A stretch of 64,000 nt of DNA from Rhodoferax sp. OV413 (GTDB lineage Bacteria > Pseudomonadota > Gammaproteobacteria > Burkholderiales > Burkholderiaceae_C): NCBI RefSeq assembly GCF_900104385.1, contig NZ_FNJA01000001.1, forward strand, positions 470,386-534,385, in the 5' to 3' direction. The position numbers and the translations under genes were made by a program. Positions within the stretch are counted from its first letter, which is position 1. Each line of letters starts with the position of its first letter. Of this stretch, positions 1 through 6,108 are shown piece after piece. The notes under the pieces are model-generated. The model was not told the origin of the DNA. It did not search any database and was given only the letters and a program-made list of their open reading frames with translations.

Positions 1-691
1 GGCCACCCGTGCGGACTTGACCAAGCAGAGGCTGTGCTACAGGGACCGGCCCTTTCGGTGCCACAGTTTTTTGCAGCATGGTCCAGGCGTAATAGCCGAG
101 CAGCGGCACCAGTACCACGCAGGCCACCAGCAGCTTGACCTGAAACGGAATCCTGACCTTGGCGGTATCCAGGCTGGTGGATACGTACCAGTCGTACACC
201 TCCTTTGGATACTTCACCATCGTGACTTGCCCAGAGGCACCAGAACCCGCCTTTTGCGGCGCATCGTTGACAGCGGCCCACTGGATGACGGACACCAAGG
301 GCGCACCGGACGCACGTTTCAAATGCTGGTGCCAACCAGGCGAACCGATCAGACGCCGCACGAACGGGTCCATATTCATGGGGTGCTGCGTCAACAGAAA
401 AAAGTCGAAACCGCGAACACGATGTTCTGCTAGCTGGCTCACATAGCGCGGGACCTCTTTGCCGGACCGGATAGGAAAATCGTTATGGCACTCATCGAAC
501 AGGAAAATTGCACCGTCCGGCACAGACTCCCAATCCTTCGCATCGATCTTGATCCAGCCAAAATCAGCGACCATATTGAACCGACCGTTGTAGTAAACGG
601 GGCGGGATTCGGCTAAGGATTTTTCGCGCACATCGCGCAGGGTCAACAGGGTTTTGCCCGCACCGTTGGCCCCAGTGCGTAAATACAGCAT
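1..691 (-). CDS. zot: Zot-like phage assembly ATPase (pI), C-terminus cut by window edge
   Basis: About 230 codons are visible and the frame stays open to the window edge. The product starts MLYLRTGANGAGKT, an N-terminal Walker A (G-x-N-G-A-G-K-T), and has a Walker B-like FLFDECH near residue 67, which defines the Zot domain of filamentous phages. A single membrane segment (VKLLVACVVLVPLLGYYAW) lies near residue 190, after the ATPase domain, as in pI proteins. These inner-membrane proteins power extrusion of the virion. The ATG overlaps the stop of the upstream gene as TAATG, implying translational coupling. The start codon is at 689-691. The missing part would be the periplasmic tail. Confidence 0.93.
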   Translation of the reverse strand, partial: MLYLRTGANGAGKTLLTLRDVREKSLAESRPVYYNGRFNMVADFGWIKIDAKDWESVPDGAIFLFDECHNDFPIRSGKEVPRYVSQLAEHRVRGFDFFLLTQHPMNMDPFVRRLIGSPGWHQHLKRASGAPLVSVIQWAAVNDAPQKAGSGASGQVTMVKYPKEVYDWYVSTSLDTAKVRIPFQVKLLVACVVLVPLLGYYAWTMLQKTVAPKGPVPVAQPLLGQVRTGG

Positions 692-990
692 TACCGTTTC
701 ACCCAGTGCTTGACGGTATCGCTGTTCATGCCGTTAAACGCCAACCGCATCAGGATGGCAGAAAACACCATGTTCACGCAGGAGCCCACACGCATCAATG
801 ACAGCATGGCGACCACATCGGGTGGCAAAGCCAGGAAGGCCGACACGGCCCCATCTTTCAACCAACCAATAGTGGCTTGCATGCCGGTATACGTCACCAC
901 ACCCACAGCCAAAGCGGTCAACGCCTTGGCTACCAAAGAGCCCACTATTTGGTAGAACGCGCCCGCAATTAATCCTGCTAACCATGGCAT
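691..990 (-). CDS. DUF2523-type minor coat protein (pVI/Ace-like)
   Basis: A 99-residue hydrophobic protein with two or three membrane segments (about 5-37 and 58-86) and a basic C-terminus (KHWVKR). It lies directly between the adsorption protein and Zot, the invariant position of pVI/Ace-like proteins in filamentous phages. The family resembles DUF2523. In virions pVI caps the end carrying pIII and is needed to release the particle from the membrane (family knowledge). It starts 3 bases after the pIII-like gene stops and its own stop overlaps the zot start, so the three genes form one translational unit. Confidence 0.8.
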   Translation of the reverse strand: MPWLAGLIAGAFYQIVGSLVAKALTALAVGVVTYTGMQATIGWLKDGAVSAFLALPPDVVAMLSLMRVGSCVNMVFSAILMRLAFNGMNSDTVKHWVKR

Positions 991-993
991 ATA

Positions 994-2319
994 TCACCCC
1001 CTTGTCACGATACGGATGCACAGCAAAAAAGTGACCGCCTGCAGCACGATGCCGAGCCGCGACAGCCACACATTCACCATCGAAAAGGGCAGCGATACCG
1101 TATGCCCCATGAGCGACAAATTCATATCCTGCATGCCTGATGCAGCACCTAAAAACTCTGTCTGATCAAACGAGCCAGACGAGAAATTTACAGTGGAATT
1201 TCCAGGTAGATCAGCCGTCTTGTCACCGTCCGCATTCGCCACCGCAGCAGCGTAAGCAGCCGATTCCGCACTGTCGGGAGGCTTCGCCAGGGAGCAGGCC
1301 GCTTGAAAAACATAGGTGGCTTGGGCGCACTGGACTGCATCGCCGGTACAGGCTGGCGCCGACCCACAAGCACCGGCAAAGGTCCCCTCTACTTCAGGCT
1401 TACATTGCGCCGAGCCCGGGTTTTCGGCGCAGTAGCTGGCCTGCGGAACGGTGGTAGTGGTGGTTTCGCCTGCTGACCCACCGCCGCCACCGCCACTGCC
1501 GCCCGTGGTTGTCGTAGTCGTGGTAGTCGTGGTGCACGTCGCACCGTCACAAGTGGTTGTAGACGTCTTGGTCCCCGTGCCATCCGTGGTAGTCGTGCCA
1601 TCGGGATTGGTGGTTGTTTCCGTTGTCGTCGTGCCACCGCCAGTGCTGGTTGTAGTGCCCGCAGTAACGCAAACAGACACACCGTTTACCTCCCCCGGCA
1701 CCTGCCCCTTTTTGCATGTGGATGGCGTGGAGGTGGTAGTGCCTGTGCCCGTCCCGGTGCAAGTCGTGCCGTCAGAAGTGAAAGGCCCATACACACACGA
1801 TTGCGTACCTGTGCCAGTGCCGCCACCTGTACCGCCCAGGCTACCCCGTATTACAAAGCCGGCGTAACAGGTGGTCAGGGCAGGCGTGCCGGTGTAGCAG
1901 AGAGGCGCGCCGATCAGGTTTAACGAGTCAGCAATGGTTTTAGCTTGCTTCGCTGCACTCTCTGTTTCCGTGAGCGGACCGGTGCAAGTCTCCCAAGCCG
2001 TTGTGTTTTCGTATTTGGGTGAACCGAAATAAGACGGACCTATGTACGAGGTGTACAGCGCAAGCTGCTTAAAACCATTCGACACCCTGTCTTTGATCAG
2101 GTAATTGTGTGAACCCGGAGCAGCACAGTTAGAAGCGGGATAGCCTAACGAAAGACAGTAAGTCGTGTCCCGTTCCCCATCAGCCACGTCCTTTTCGCCT
2201 GCGATTTTGAGCGTTGCCTTTAAGTCGGCACAGGTGGGAACGGCTGCATTGGCCGATGCCGTAAATCCGAGCAGTAGGGCAAGGATGAAAGAGGCGGCTA
2301 GGCGGTAAAAATTAGCCAT
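994..2319 (-). CDS. pIII-like adsorption/attachment protein with Thr/Gly linker
   Basis: A 441-residue protein starting MANFYRLAASF. A signal peptide ends near ASANA (about 22-25), then a Cys-containing N-domain of about 170 residues. A long low-complexity Thr/Gly/Ser linker with short Cys-bearing islands (about 170-310) follows, then a second Cys-rich domain. A C-terminal membrane anchor (VNVWLSRLGIVLQAVTFLLCIRIV) completes the protein. This architecture is that of pIII: receptor- and pilus-binding domains joined by flexible linkers and anchored in the membrane. An upstream in-frame extension to 2403 is possible, but the signal peptide fixes the start at 2319. The initiation region overlaps the end of a 19-codon ORF. 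Confidence 0.88.
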   Translation of the reverse strand: MANFYRLAASFILALLLGFTASANAAVPTCADLKATLKIAGEKDVADGERDTTYCLSLGYPASNCAAPGSHNYLIKDRVSNGFKQLALYTSYIGPSYFGSPKYENTTAWETCTGPLTETESAAKQAKTIADSLNLIGAPLCYTGTPALTTCYAGFVIRGSLGGTGGGTGTGTQSCVYGPFTSDGTTCTGTGTGTTTSTPSTCKKGQVPGEVNGVSVCVTAGTTTSTGGGTTTTETTTNPDGTTTTDGTGTKTSTTTCDGATCTTTTTTTTTTGGSGGGGGGSAGETTTTTVPQASYCAENPGSAQCKPEVEGTFAGACGSAPACTGDAVQCAQATYVFQAACSLAKPPDSAESAAYAAAVANADGDKTADLPGNSTVNFSSGSFDQTEFLGAASGMQDMNLSLMGHTVSLPFSMVNVWLSRLGIVLQAVTFLLCIRIVTRG

Positions 2320-2357
2320 GCCGCCCCCAGGATTGCGATGATTACAAAAATGCCCAT
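2298..2357 (-). CDS. Putative 19-residue hydrophobic minor coat peptide (pVII/pIX-like)
   Basis: A small ORF reads MGIFVIIAILGAAWLIFTA and then TAG. It is preceded by AGAGG seven bases before the ATG, a better ribosome site than that of the next gene. It sits between the major coat gene and the adsorption gene, where filamentous phages encode the tiny hydrophobic proteins pVII and pIX (about 32-33 residues in Ff). The last 22 bases overlap the pIII-like gene in another frame, so it may also couple translation of pIII. It is shorter than Ff pVII/pIX, and no homologue is claimed. Confidence 0.5.
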   Translation of the reverse strand: MGIFVIIAILGAAWLIFTA

Positions 2358-2381
2358 GTGCCGTACCTCTGTTGACACTGA

Positions 2382-2401
2382 GCCCTAGGCGTCCCCAGGG
2401 C
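2382..2401 (-). other. Stem-loop downstream of the major coat gene
   Basis: GCCCTAGG and CCCAGGGC pair with one mismatch around a CGTC loop, 18 bases after the coat-protein stop. There is no U-run on the minus strand, so it is not a clear intrinsic terminator. A partial terminator or RNA-processing stem behind gene VIII is usual in filamentous phages and keeps coat mRNA in excess (family knowledge). Confidence 0.4.
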
Positions 2402-2418
2402 ACAGCAGCAACAGCCGA

Positions 2419-2670
2419 TCAGGACATTGCGGCACGGACCCACTTGAAGGCCTTCACAGCGACCTGCAGACCGAGCACAGCGCCACCGACGGCAACGATG
2501 GCAACCACCGCAGCAGCAATGGACAACAGCACATCGGTGGTATCGATGGTGGTTGCAGCAGCATTTGCGCTCAGCACGGTGCCCATGGCCAGGGCAGCAG
2601 CAACAGCGGCTTTGTCAACGCCAGACATGGCCTTAGCGCCGTACTTGCGAGCTTGGGTAACGAGTTTCAT
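2419..2670 (-). CDS. Major coat protein (pVIII-like) precursor
   Basis: An 83-residue precursor: basic N-region (MKLVTQARKYGAK), hydrophobic core and a signal-peptidase site after SANA near residue 37. The mature peptide of about 46 residues begins with an acidic amphipathic stretch (TTIDTTD). It continues with a membrane helix (VLLSIAAAVVAIVAVGGAVLGLQVAV) and ends in a basic DNA-facing tail (KAFKWVRAAMS). This is the canonical plan of inovirus major coat proteins. AAAGG precedes the ATG, the same leader motif as upstream of the DNA-binding protein gene. Confidence 0.93.
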   Translation of the reverse strand: MKLVTQARKYGAKAMSGVDKAAVAAALAMGTVLSANAAATTIDTTDVLLSIAAAVVAIVAVGGAVLGLQVAVKAFKWVRAAMS

Positions 2671-2745
2671 TTTTTGCCTTTCAAGACATAAGAGGTGCCG
2701 GGATTGACACCCGATAAACCGAGTAGCTGCGGTTTGCCGTGTGGA

Positions 2746-3129
2746 TCACTCACCATGGGAATCAGGGGCCTTGTCGCCTACGGACAGTGCGCGGATGACG
2801 ACGCGGAACACGTAGCCTGCAGCCCAGCAGCCGAGGATGGCTGCAGCTATCTCCGCACCCTGCGCGGCAGTCAACTGCAGGGGCGGAATGGCAAACTCGT
2901 TTTGCGTAGCGGCGTCGCAGACATGGACCACCGTCGCAACAGACATTTGCCCAAACTGGCTTTGGTCAACAGTGCAGGTATCGCCAGACAGGGACCAGGG
3001 GAATACCGGCTTGGGGTCGCCCCACTGTTCAGAGGTGGCAGCGGCATAGGCAGCGCATGCACCTTCAGCCGTAGCACCGGGTACGTTCCCAACTGAATAC
3101 GGCGCTTGCCAGCTCTGACAGGTGGACAT
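2746..3129 (-). CDS. Inovirus membrane protein of unknown role (127 aa)
   Basis: No clear family was recognised. The product has no signal peptide but several Cys residues (positions 4, 24, 52, 71). A strongly hydrophobic segment near the C-terminus (AQGAEIAAAILGCWAAGYVFRVVI) is followed by a short polar tail. It starts 4 bases after the DNA-binding protein stop and precedes the coat gene, a slot that in other filamentous phages holds small membrane or minor-coat proteins. A structural or assembly role is inferred from position only. Confidence 0.7.
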   Translation of the reverse strand: MSTCQSWQAPYSVGNVPGATAEGACAAYAAATSEQWGDPKPVFPWSLSGDTCTVDQSQFGQMSVATVVHVCDAATQNEFAIPPLQLTAAQGAEIAAAILGCWAAGYVFRVVIRALSVGDKAPDSHGE

Positions 3130-3132
3130 GGC

Positions 3133-3453
3133 TTACAGCGGTACGGGGTTTTGCTTAGCAGAAGCCAGAGGCGCACCCTTGACCGGGTAAGGCGTCAGCG
3201 CGGTCAGCACTGCGCCAATGCGGCGATCACGCATCCCCGCCTGCAGAGCAAATGCACCGATGTACGTTCCACGCTTGGGAGCGTTGTCGCCCATCAAGGT
3301 TTTAGGCAGTGGGAGAACACCCACTTGCTGCTCTTCGCCGTTGTCGTCCAACAGGATGCATTCGGCATCTTGCATTTCCCAGGGGCGACCGTCTTTCACG
3401 CCATTGCGTTTTTCGTTGACGACGAGGATTTTGATGATGGAAGTCAGAGCCAT
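3133..3453 (-). CDS. Phage single-stranded DNA-binding protein (pV-like)
   Basis: A 106-residue soluble protein, mostly short beta-strand-like stretches with a basic, proline-rich tail (TPYPVKGAPLASAKQN). It is located upstream of the coat genes in the position of gene V. Such proteins coat the newly made single-stranded genome and switch replication to virion production. Size and the opening MALTSIIKILVVNEKRNG resemble helix-destabilising proteins of inoviruses. AAAGG lies nine bases before the ATG. The fold assignment is by size, position and composition. Confidence 0.75.
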   Translation of the reverse strand: MALTSIIKILVVNEKRNGVKDGRPWEMQDAECILLDDNGEEQQVGVLPLPKTLMGDNAPKRGTYIGAFALQAGMRDRRIGAVLTALTPYPVKGAPLASAKQNPVPL

Positions 3454-3531
3454 GGTGTTTTGCCTTTCAGGCGGTTGTTAGCTGCGACAGCGCAGCCGGA
3501 AGACCTGCACGCAGGGCTTTAGGCTGGACTG

Positions 3532-3723
3532 TCATGGAGTAGGCAGCGCGTAGGCTTGGGGGAGCAAGGCTGCAGAGCGCGGCGCGTAGGGAAGGTCTGC
3601 CATGGTGGGCAACGGAAGCACGCAAACATCGTTGCGGTGGCGGAAATCGCTGGCGACATAACCGAGCACTGCGCCGGTTACGGCATACAGGACGAGAGCC
3701 AGACAAATTTCGAGGCGGGTCAC
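3532..3723 (-). CDS. Small single-pass membrane protein of prophage (63 aa)
   Basis: A short protein with one N-terminal membrane segment (LEICLALVLYAVTGAVLGYVA) followed by a polar, Pro-rich tail. Its ATG overlaps the stop of the preceding 89-residue gene as ATGA, showing coupled translation. The function is unknown. Small membrane proteins upstream of the DNA-binding protein are common in Pf-like phages. Confidence 0.6.
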   Translation of the reverse strand: MTRLEICLALVLYAVTGAVLGYVASDFRHRNDVCVLPLPTMADLPYAPRSAALLPQAYALPTP

Positions 3724-3989
3724 AGGCCGTACTCCGCACGAAGCTTTATCACCCTGTCGCGGGCCACGCCCAGATCGTTAACGAACTCCGAGCCAAAAGC
3801 CTTACCCAGACTCAGGCACAGCGCACGGGCTAAATGCCACTCTGCCTCACGCATCGACGCTCTCAACGCCGCCATATCAGCCTCATGACTCTCAAAAAGG
3901 GTGGAGACCCCCGGGCTAGCAACCGATGGCTGAGCCACCAGCGGATCAGCTGCCCTGATGCCCGGGGAGACCCCGTAATCGGCGCTCAT
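3720..3989 (-). CDS. Hypothetical prophage protein (89 aa), first gene of the structural operon
   Basis: A soluble protein with a disordered N-terminus and a predicted alpha-helical C-terminal half (about residues 33-89) rich in Ala, Glu and Arg. No family was recognised. AAAGGGG lies seven bases before the ATG. It opens the minus-strand operon that runs to zot. Only 27 bases separate its start from the divergent gene at 4017, so the operon promoter must lie within or beyond that gene. Confidence 0.6.
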   Translation of the reverse strand: MSADYGVSPGIRAADPLVAQPSVASPGVSTLFESHEADMAALRASMREAEWHLARALCLSLGKAFGSEFVNDLGVARDRVIKLRAEYGL

Positions 3990-4016
3990 ACTGTCACCCC
4001 TTTATCAGGAGAAAAC

Positions 4017-4259
4017 ATGGACGTCACATCAACGAAATTTCTGGCTGCTATCGAAGCCGACATACTGCGAGCCCAAATTTTTGAACTGGGAGTCCTGCTA
4101 ATTGCGCTGATCCTGTCGGCATGGATCACGTACATCGTGATCAAAGCAGCCATACGCGACGGCATCAACGAATCGGGACTCGTCCGCAACAGCTGGGAAC
4201 GAACGGTAGAAAGACATGAAACACGCAAATCTGACTTGCCAGAGATGCGCGCTGATTGA
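4017..4259 (+). CDS. Small single-pass membrane protein of prophage (80 aa)
   Basis: Strong site AGGAG five bases before the ATG. The product has an amphipathic N-terminus, one membrane helix (about 22-46, FELGVLLIALILSAWITYIVI) and a charged, Arg/Glu-rich cytoplasmic tail. It is transcribed divergently from the structural operon, towards the regulator. No family was recognised. Superinfection exclusion, membrane anchoring or regulation are possible and undemonstrated. Minus-strand ORFs overlapping it lack comparable initiation sites. Confidence 0.6.
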   Translation: MDVTSTKFLAAIEADILRAQIFELGVLLIALILSAWITYIVIKAAIRDGINESGLVRNSWERTVERHETRKSDLPEMRAD

Positions 4260-4305
4260 AAAGGAGGTTTCACAGGTGGCTCCATGAAGGTTGATAATTA
4301 CCAAA

Positions 4306-4322
4306 GAAAGTAAGTTACTTTC
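4306..4322. promoter_or_regulatory. Perfect 17-bp palindrome, putative phage repressor operator
   Basis: GAAAGTAAGTTACTTTC is a perfect inverted repeat (8-bp arms, one central base) in the most A/T-rich stretch of the window. It lies 54 bases upstream of the HTH gene. A related half-site (GTAACTT) recurs at 4348-4354. Position and symmetry suggest the operator at which the regulator controls itself and the lytic promoters. Confidence 0.6.
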
Positions 4323-4375
4323 AATTGTAATATTCTAACTATTTCATGTAACTTCACAAGTAGAAAGTGTGCGAA

Positions 4376-4654
4376 ATGTCACTAAACGACCTAATTAGAA
4401 AAGCGGCATTCAATGCCGGTAGCCAAAAAGCGCTAGCAGAACGGCTCGGCGTACATCCCCAACACATAAGCGGGTTTAAAAAAGACCGGCCATGCGGGTT
4501 CCGCATCCACGCACACATTGCAGCCATAGCTGGCGAAGACCCCCTACCGATCCTGATCCAAGGCTTTGCCGATGAACTAGATGGATCAATTCCCCACGAG
4601 GCAGCAGCCAAGGCTGGCCTACAAGCTATGCTCGCGGCCTTCCCTCAAACCTGA
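4376..4654 (+). CDS. HTH transcriptional regulator of prophage (RstR/Cro-like)
   Basis: A 92-residue protein with a helix-turn-helix near residues 14-40 (AGSQKALAERLGVHPQHISG). The second half is Ala-rich and helical. This suits an inovirus immunity repressor placed beside the structural operon. The ATG at 4376 is preferred over an in-frame GTG at 4367. Oddity: the last codons (FPQT and the stop) are read from bases that match the conserved 3' half of a TPP riboswitch. The gene therefore ends inside the attachment site and its C-terminus may be set by integration. Confidence 0.8.
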   Translation: MSLNDLIRKAAFNAGSQKALAERLGVHPQHISGFKKDRPCGFRIHAHIAAIAGEDPLPILIQGFADELDGSIPHEAAAKAGLQAMLAAFPQT

Positions 4655-4680
4655 TTGAGGTAATCCTCGCGCAGGGAAGC
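4642..4680 (+). promoter_or_regulatory. Truncated TPP riboswitch (3' half only) upstream of cytX, at the prophage junction
   Basis: The segment matches the conserved THI-element 3' half: CCCT, AACCTGAT, a GAGG-TAAT-CCTC stem and GCGCAGGGAA. It aligns base by base with the intact riboswitch at 6990-7071. The 5' half (GGGGTG and CTGAGA) is absent; prophage sequence adjoins directly. CTTCCCT (4639-4645) and AGGGAAG (4673-4679) can pair as a substitute outer stem. Downstream, ACCGG (4691-4695) pairs with CCGGT (4717-4721) around a nested GCCCG/CGGGC hairpin, probably the former expression platform. TPP control of cytX should be lost. Confidence 0.85.
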
Positions 4681-4765
4681 ATGTTCTTCAACCGGAGCCC
4701 GACCACGGGCGCGCATCCGGTACGGTTCAAGCCCACCTGCCAGCACATTGCATGGAGCAACACGC

Positions 4766-6058
4766 ATGGCAACACACACATCGATTTCACACAACGAGGC
4801 ATTGGCGCCAATTCCCGACGCCAGCCGGGTCTTTGGCTGGTCGGCGCATGCCGCGCTCTGGTTCAGCCTGGGCGTGGGCCTGCTGGTGATGCAGATCGGC
4901 GCCTACCTGGTGCCGGCGGTCGGCACCCAGGACGCGCTGATCGCCATCGTGCTGGGTTCGGTCATTGGAGCCGGCCTGCTGGCCTGGGTGGCGCGGATTG
5001 CCTGCGACAGTGGCCTGTCCAGCGCCGGCCTGATGCATGCAACCTACGGCAGCGGCTTTGCCCGGCTGCCGGTGCTGCTGAACATCGTGCAACTGGTCGG
5101 CTGGACCACCTTCGAACTGGTGGTGATGCGCGACGGCACGGCGGCGATTGCCAAAACCCACTTCGGCGTCGACCTGGCCAGCCCCAGCGGCGTGCTGCTG
5201 ACCACCCTGCTCTGGGGCGGCGTGCTGACGGCGCTGATGGCCGGCTCGATGCTGACCCTGGTGCGCAAGTTCATCAGCCGCTACGGCCTGCCGCTGGTGG
5301 TGCTGTCACTGGTCTGGCTAAGCTGGCAGTTTGCCCAGAAGCTGCTGGCCGCCGACGCGCCGGCCTTCTGGAACCGGCCGGGCGACGGCAGCATGGGCCT
5401 GCTGTCGGCCGTGGACCTGGTGATCGCCATGCCGGTGTCGTGGCTGCCACTGGTGGCCGACTACGCGCGCCACGGCCGCAGCGGCCGCAGCGCCATGGGC
5501 GGCACCTGGCTGGGCTATGCGCTGGCGAATATCTGGTGCTACGCGCTGGGCGTGATGGTGGCCAGCGTGGCCGCGCCGGGCACCGACCTCGTGACGGCAT
5601 TGCTGCTGGCCCAGGGCGGCCTGCTGGCGCTGGGTCTGATCCTGGTGGACGAGATCGACAACGCCTATGGCGACGTGTATTCGGGCTCGGTGTCGGCGCA
5701 CAGCCTGGCGCCCTGGTGGAGCATCCGCCGCTGGGGCCTGCTGCTGGCCGTGGCCTGTACGGCGCTGGCGCTGGTGCTGCCCATCCACAGCCTGGAGCCG
5801 TTTTTGCTGATGCTGAGCTCGGTGTTCGTGCCGCTGTACGGCGTGATCCTGGGGCGTCTGGCCCAAGGCACGGTCAGCGGATCGCAGCGCCTGGTCGAGC
5901 CCGGCGCCGCCGCTTTGTGGCTGGCCGGCGTGGCGGTGTACCACCTGCTGGGCCAGTACGCGCCGCAGTTCGGTGCCGCCCTGCCCACCCTGGCGCTGAC
6001 CTTCATCGCCGCCTGGTTGGGCCGCCCGTTGCGCACCATCTACGCACTACAAAAATAA
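4766..6058 (+). CDS. cytX: NCS1-family transporter CytX (hydroxymethylpyrimidine uptake)
   Basis: A 430-residue integral membrane protein with about 12 hydrophobic segments, resembling the NCS1 cytosine/purine permease superfamily. Members next to thiamin genes and TPP riboswitches (CytX) import the pyrimidine precursor hydroxymethylpyrimidine. GGAG eight bases before the ATG selects the start at 4766 over a TTG at 4748. It is convergent with thiD and upstream of thiOSGE, consistent with pyrimidine salvage. Its riboswitch is split by the prophage, and no obvious terminator separates it from the phage regulator, so read-through from the phage repressor promoter is possible. Confidence 0.88.
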   Translation: MATHTSISHNEALAPIPDASRVFGWSAHAALWFSLGVGLLVMQIGAYLVPAVGTQDALIAIVLGSVIGAGLLAWVARIACDSGLSSAGLMHATYGSGFARLPVLLNIVQLVGWTTFELVVMRDGTAAIAKTHFGVDLASPSGVLLTTLLWGGVLTALMAGSMLTLVRKFISRYGLPLVVLSLVWLSWQFAQKLLAADAPAFWNRPGDGSMGLLSAVDLVIAMPVSWLPLVADYARHGRSGRSAMGGTWLGYALANIWCYALGVMVASVAAPGTDLVTALLLAQGGLLALGLILVDEIDNAYGDVYSGSVSAHSLAPWWSIRRWGLLLAVACTALALVLPIHSLEPFLLMLSSVFVPLYGVILGRLAQGTVSGSQRLVEPGAAALWLAGVAVYHLLGQYAPQFGAALPTLALTFIAAWLGRPLRTIYALQK

Positions 6059-6108
6059 GAGCTGCTGACGCAGATTCCATAAGCGCCAGCGCACTGTTTC
6101 TTATAAAT
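6053..6108 (-). repeat. Comamonadaceae-type GCGC palindromic repeat (copy 1)
   Basis: Contains AGCTGCTGACGCAG and AAGCGCCAGCGC in the reverse orientation of the family consensus (GGCTCTAGCGC, about 11 bases, GCGCTAGCAGCTAT). It fills the whole gap between convergent cytX and thiD and supplies both TAA stop codons (6056-6058 and, on the minus strand, 6101-6103). Confidence 0.7.

Larger units (their letters stand above)
1..4641. mobile_element. Filamentous (Inovirus, Pf-like) prophage, right part
   Basis: The segment carries the structural module of a filamentous phage on the minus strand: DNA-binding protein, small membrane proteins, major coat, adsorption protein, DUF2523 protein, Zot. A plus-strand HTH regulator sits at the right end. 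Base composition is visibly poorer in G+C than the flanking chromosome, and A/T-rich stretches occur only here. The right border is placed where the sequence turns into the 3' half of a TPP riboswitch (4642). No replication initiator or integrase is present. In Pf-type phages these follow zot, so they are expected just left of the window (inference). The left border is not visible. Confidence 0.9.

Noticed and set aside
1451-1867. Val/Pro-rich plus-strand frame in the prophage
   Set aside because: It is the reverse complement of the Thr/Gly linker of the adsorption protein, not an independent gene.
4216-4287. 23-codon frame beginning MKHANLTCQRC, downstream of the small membrane protein
   Set aside because: Weak ribosome site, overlaps the upstream gene in another frame and has no positional counterpart known to me; kept only as a note.
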